A stretch of DNA of 5,824 nucleotides from contig JAKAAL010000313.1 in the NCBI GenBank assembly GCA_021802375.1, positions 1-5,824 of the forward strand, given 5' to 3'. The first letter of the stretch is position 1; every line of letters starts with the position of its first letter. This stretch comes from Bacillota bacterium (GTDB lineage Bacteria > Bacillota_E > Sulfobacillia > Sulfobacillales > Sulfobacillaceae). A program made the translations under genes and the position numbers. Of the stretch, positions 4,046-5,824 are shown one piece after another. The notes under the pieces were generated by a model. It worked only from the letters and a program-made list of their open reading frames with translations. It did no database searches and had not been told where the DNA came from.

Positions 4046-5824
4046 CTACCAGCCGCGCATGAGCGCTTGCCGCTCGTCGACCTTATCTAATACCAGCGCG
4101 CATTTCTCCCAGTCGCCGCAGTTAGGTATGGCTTTCTCGTATTTGAGGATAAACGGATTCGTTTGCGGCAGTTTGCTGATCGCCAGCTCCGCACGCGCCT
4201 CGTCCTTTTGGGCCATGGCAATCCAAACATCTTCCAACACGTCAGGGATTTGCCCAAACAGACTATAAATGCTCTGTAACCTGCCCGAGAGCTTGCTATG
4301 AACCTTGTCCTCGACCGAGTCTTTATAACGCATGTTGTAGATATAGATTTTGTCTGCCCACTGCCCTATACGCTGGATCCGACCTTTGCGTTGTTCGAGC
4401 CTTGTTGGGTTCCAGGGAAGGTCTATGTTGATCAGCGTGCCGAGGGCTTGCAGATTAAGTCCTTCGGACGCGGCATCGGTGCCGACCAGTACCAAAAGCT
4501 CCCGTGTTTTCACAAGCCGCTTGATGTCGTCCTTACTCGCTTTCCGGAACAACCCATTCAGATAGATGCCGGACTTATCTCCCCCCGCGTACAGCCCGAT
4601 GCGGACATCAGGGAAGTCCTTGGATAACCGCTCTGCCACATACAATGCGCTATCCAAGTATTGAGTAAACAGGATGCAACCCTTGTCCTTCCATGCGCCT
4701 TCATCTGCTACCCCTTGCATCAGGATAGACCGGACGCGGTTATACTTCGGGTCCGTATCCGTGTTCGAGTTCAAAACGGATACGAGTTTACCCAAGAGTT
4801 CGATTTCTCCCGCAGTGAGATCTTTGATGGGGCTTTGAACGGTTTCTTCGGATTCATCGTCATCCTCACCAGCGATCTCCTCATAGAGGGACCGAAGTTT
4901 TTCCTTGCCCGCCGCCGACCAGGCGAGCATCTTCTTGGCGGTATTCTCGCCAGCGAACATGCTACTCCCGATTCGCTTCAACAGTAATGTGGACATAAAA
5001 CCACCACCCTGAACCCGCGATGACAGGGTGGTACAGAAATCCTCGGCAATGCCGTATGCCTGAGCCAGATAACCGGAGAGTTCGAGAGCTTCGCCGTCTT
5101 TTTCGCCGAACAGCACCGCCTCGATCTTCTTAAGATAGGGTTCGTCAGTATCAGGGTTTTTCGTGTTCTCCAGGTAATCGCGGGTACGACGGATAATCGC
5201 GCGAAGATATGGATTGTGGTTCTGGATGAAGTTCTCATCGTGATAAATCCGCCGGACCCGATTCTTTTGCGGTCGACTCAACGTATCGTACGTGTCTTGC
5301 GAAAGCACACTTTTATCGTCAGCTATGCCCAGTTGCTGGCGCAATATTTCAAAGCTCTTGTCCTCGCTGCGGGGAGGAAAGGGGTTACGGACCAGCTCCC
5401 ACATTTCAGCTTCTGCGGAGGGACACGGTTCATCACCTTGAACGTACTTGACGCTGGTTCCCGGCGTTTTTCTCCAAACGCTGTAATTGTCGCCCAATAC
5501 CTTATCCGCGTCCGGTGGGAGACCTAATGCAGAGATCAAATCGAATGCCTCAATCGGGTCCATCTGAACAGGCGTTGCCGTGGCGAGAAGCAGACTCTTG
5601 GTGCGGAGCGTAATGTCGTTCAGGAACGCTAAGAGATTGTTCATCTGCGCCTTGTGCTGATCAGGGTCTTTGCCAAGATTTTTGCGTCGTGCCCGGTGCG
5701 CTTCGTCCAATATCACGCAGGAGAAACGCAAAGACTTCAATAGCTCTGCCGCTTCAGACTTGCGTGTAATCAAGCCTTGCGAAATGATCCCAACTTTGCG
5801 GGGGCATTTCAATATGGCTTTTGT
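4046..5824 (-). CDS. SNF2/RapA-type helicase, C-terminal part, cut by window edge
   Basis: The frame is open through the right edge; the first possible start inside the window (TTG at 5812) is probably an internal leucine. Numbering from it, motifs appear in order: segment KVGIISQGLI, DEAH box VILDEAHRAR (33-42), motif III LLLATATPVQ (74-83), motif IV CILFTQYLDSALYVAERL (379-396), motif V GTDAASEGLNLQ (444-455) and motif VI QRKGRIQRIGQ (474-484) with arginine fingers. Walker A lies outside the window. About 300 residues separate motifs III and IV, with an acidic linker (GEDDDESEE, 315-323). A 100-residue C-terminal tail (VEDKVHSKLSGRLQSI...) follows motif VI. SNF2 proteins are dsDNA translocases. 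This prokaryotic subtype resembles RapA/HepA and the DrmD or PLD-linked helicases of defence islands, so a role in phage restriction is likely. The exact system cannot be set without upstream genes. It is convergent with the other genes and so forms a separate transcription unit. Confidence 0.96.
   Translation of the reverse strand, partial: TKAILKCPRKVGIISQGLITRKSEAAELLKSLRFSCVILDEAHRARRKNLGKDPDQHKAQMNNLLAFLNDITLRTKSLLLATATPVQMDPIEAFDLISALGLPPDADKVLGDNYSVWRKTPGTSVKYVQGDEPCPSAEAEMWELVRNPFPPRSEDKSFEILRQQLGIADDKSVLSQDTYDTLSRPQKNRVRRIYHDENFIQNHNPYLRAIIRRTRDYLENTKNPDTDEPYLKKIEAVLFGEKDGEALELSGYLAQAYGIAEDFCTTLSSRVQGGGFMSTLLLKRIGSSMFAGENTAKKMLAWSAAGKEKLRSLYEEIAGEDDDESEETVQSPIKDLTAGEIELLGKLVSVLNSNTDTDPKYNRVRSILMQGVADEGAWKDKGCILFTQYLDSALYVAERLSKDFPDVRIGLYAGGDKSGIYLNGLFRKASKDDIKRLVKTRELLVLVGTDAASEGLNLQALGTLINIDLPWNPTRLEQRKGRIQRIGQWADKIYIYNMRYKDSVEDKVHSKLSGRLQSIYSLFGQIPDVLEDVWIAMAQKDEARAELAISKLPQTNPFILKYEKAIPNCGDWEKCALVLDKVDERQALMRGW

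Noticed and set aside
4298..4627. Long plus-strand open frames opposite the helicase (also 3966-4268, 4661-4987 and 5216-5527)
   Set aside because: All lie antisense to a helicase with clear conserved motifs; they are shadows of its codon use.

Overview
The window is an accessory, defence-island type of region from a bacterium of moderate to high GC. Short plus-strand genes with strong Shine-Dalgarno sites (GAGGTGA, GAGGTG, AAAGGAGGT) and mixed ATG/GTG starts would suit a Gram-positive, Firmicutes-like host, perhaps an environmental or acidophilic lineage. That is an inference from style, not a sequence match. Base composition is uneven. The hand-counted stretch 61-120, inside the first gene, is 35% GC. 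Stretches 1081-1140 and 2641-2700 are 68% and 65%. This suggests the window joins segments of different origin.

Left part (1-938): one plus-strand gene with the signature of a PD-(D/E)XK nuclease. It may begin upstream of the window. It is followed by about 330 bases (939-1267) with no convincing gene. Next come two small genes: a well-supported 62-residue protein (1268-1456) and a less certain 68-residue one (1523-1729).

Centre (1730-3856): the most interesting part. An 88-bp intergenic stretch carries a spaced direct repeat and a small palindrome. It leads into a 35-codon ORF with its own ribosome binding site (1818-1925). Only TGA-CCT separates that ORF, in the same reading frame, from a Schlafen/AlbA_2-domain gene (1929-2921). 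The C-terminal half of the AlbA_2 protein is unrecognised and beta-rich. After a 174-bp gap comes a 188-residue protein with a probable N-terminal membrane helix (3096-3662). A consensus Shine-Dalgarno then introduces a possible 60-residue ORF whose RNA can form competing hairpins (3674-3856).

Right part (4046-5824): on the minus strand, convergent with the rest, is the C-terminal portion of a SNF2/RapA-type helicase, cut by the window edge. This helicase type is frequent in anti-phage loci such as DISARM (DrmD) and PLD-helicase systems.

Taken together, a nuclease-like protein, an AlbA_2 protein, a membrane protein and a SNF2 helicase fit a phage-defence neighbourhood. Whether the central small ORF, AlbA_2 and membrane genes form one system is a hypothesis. 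No RNA genes, CRISPR arrays, insertion sequences or clear intrinsic terminators were found.
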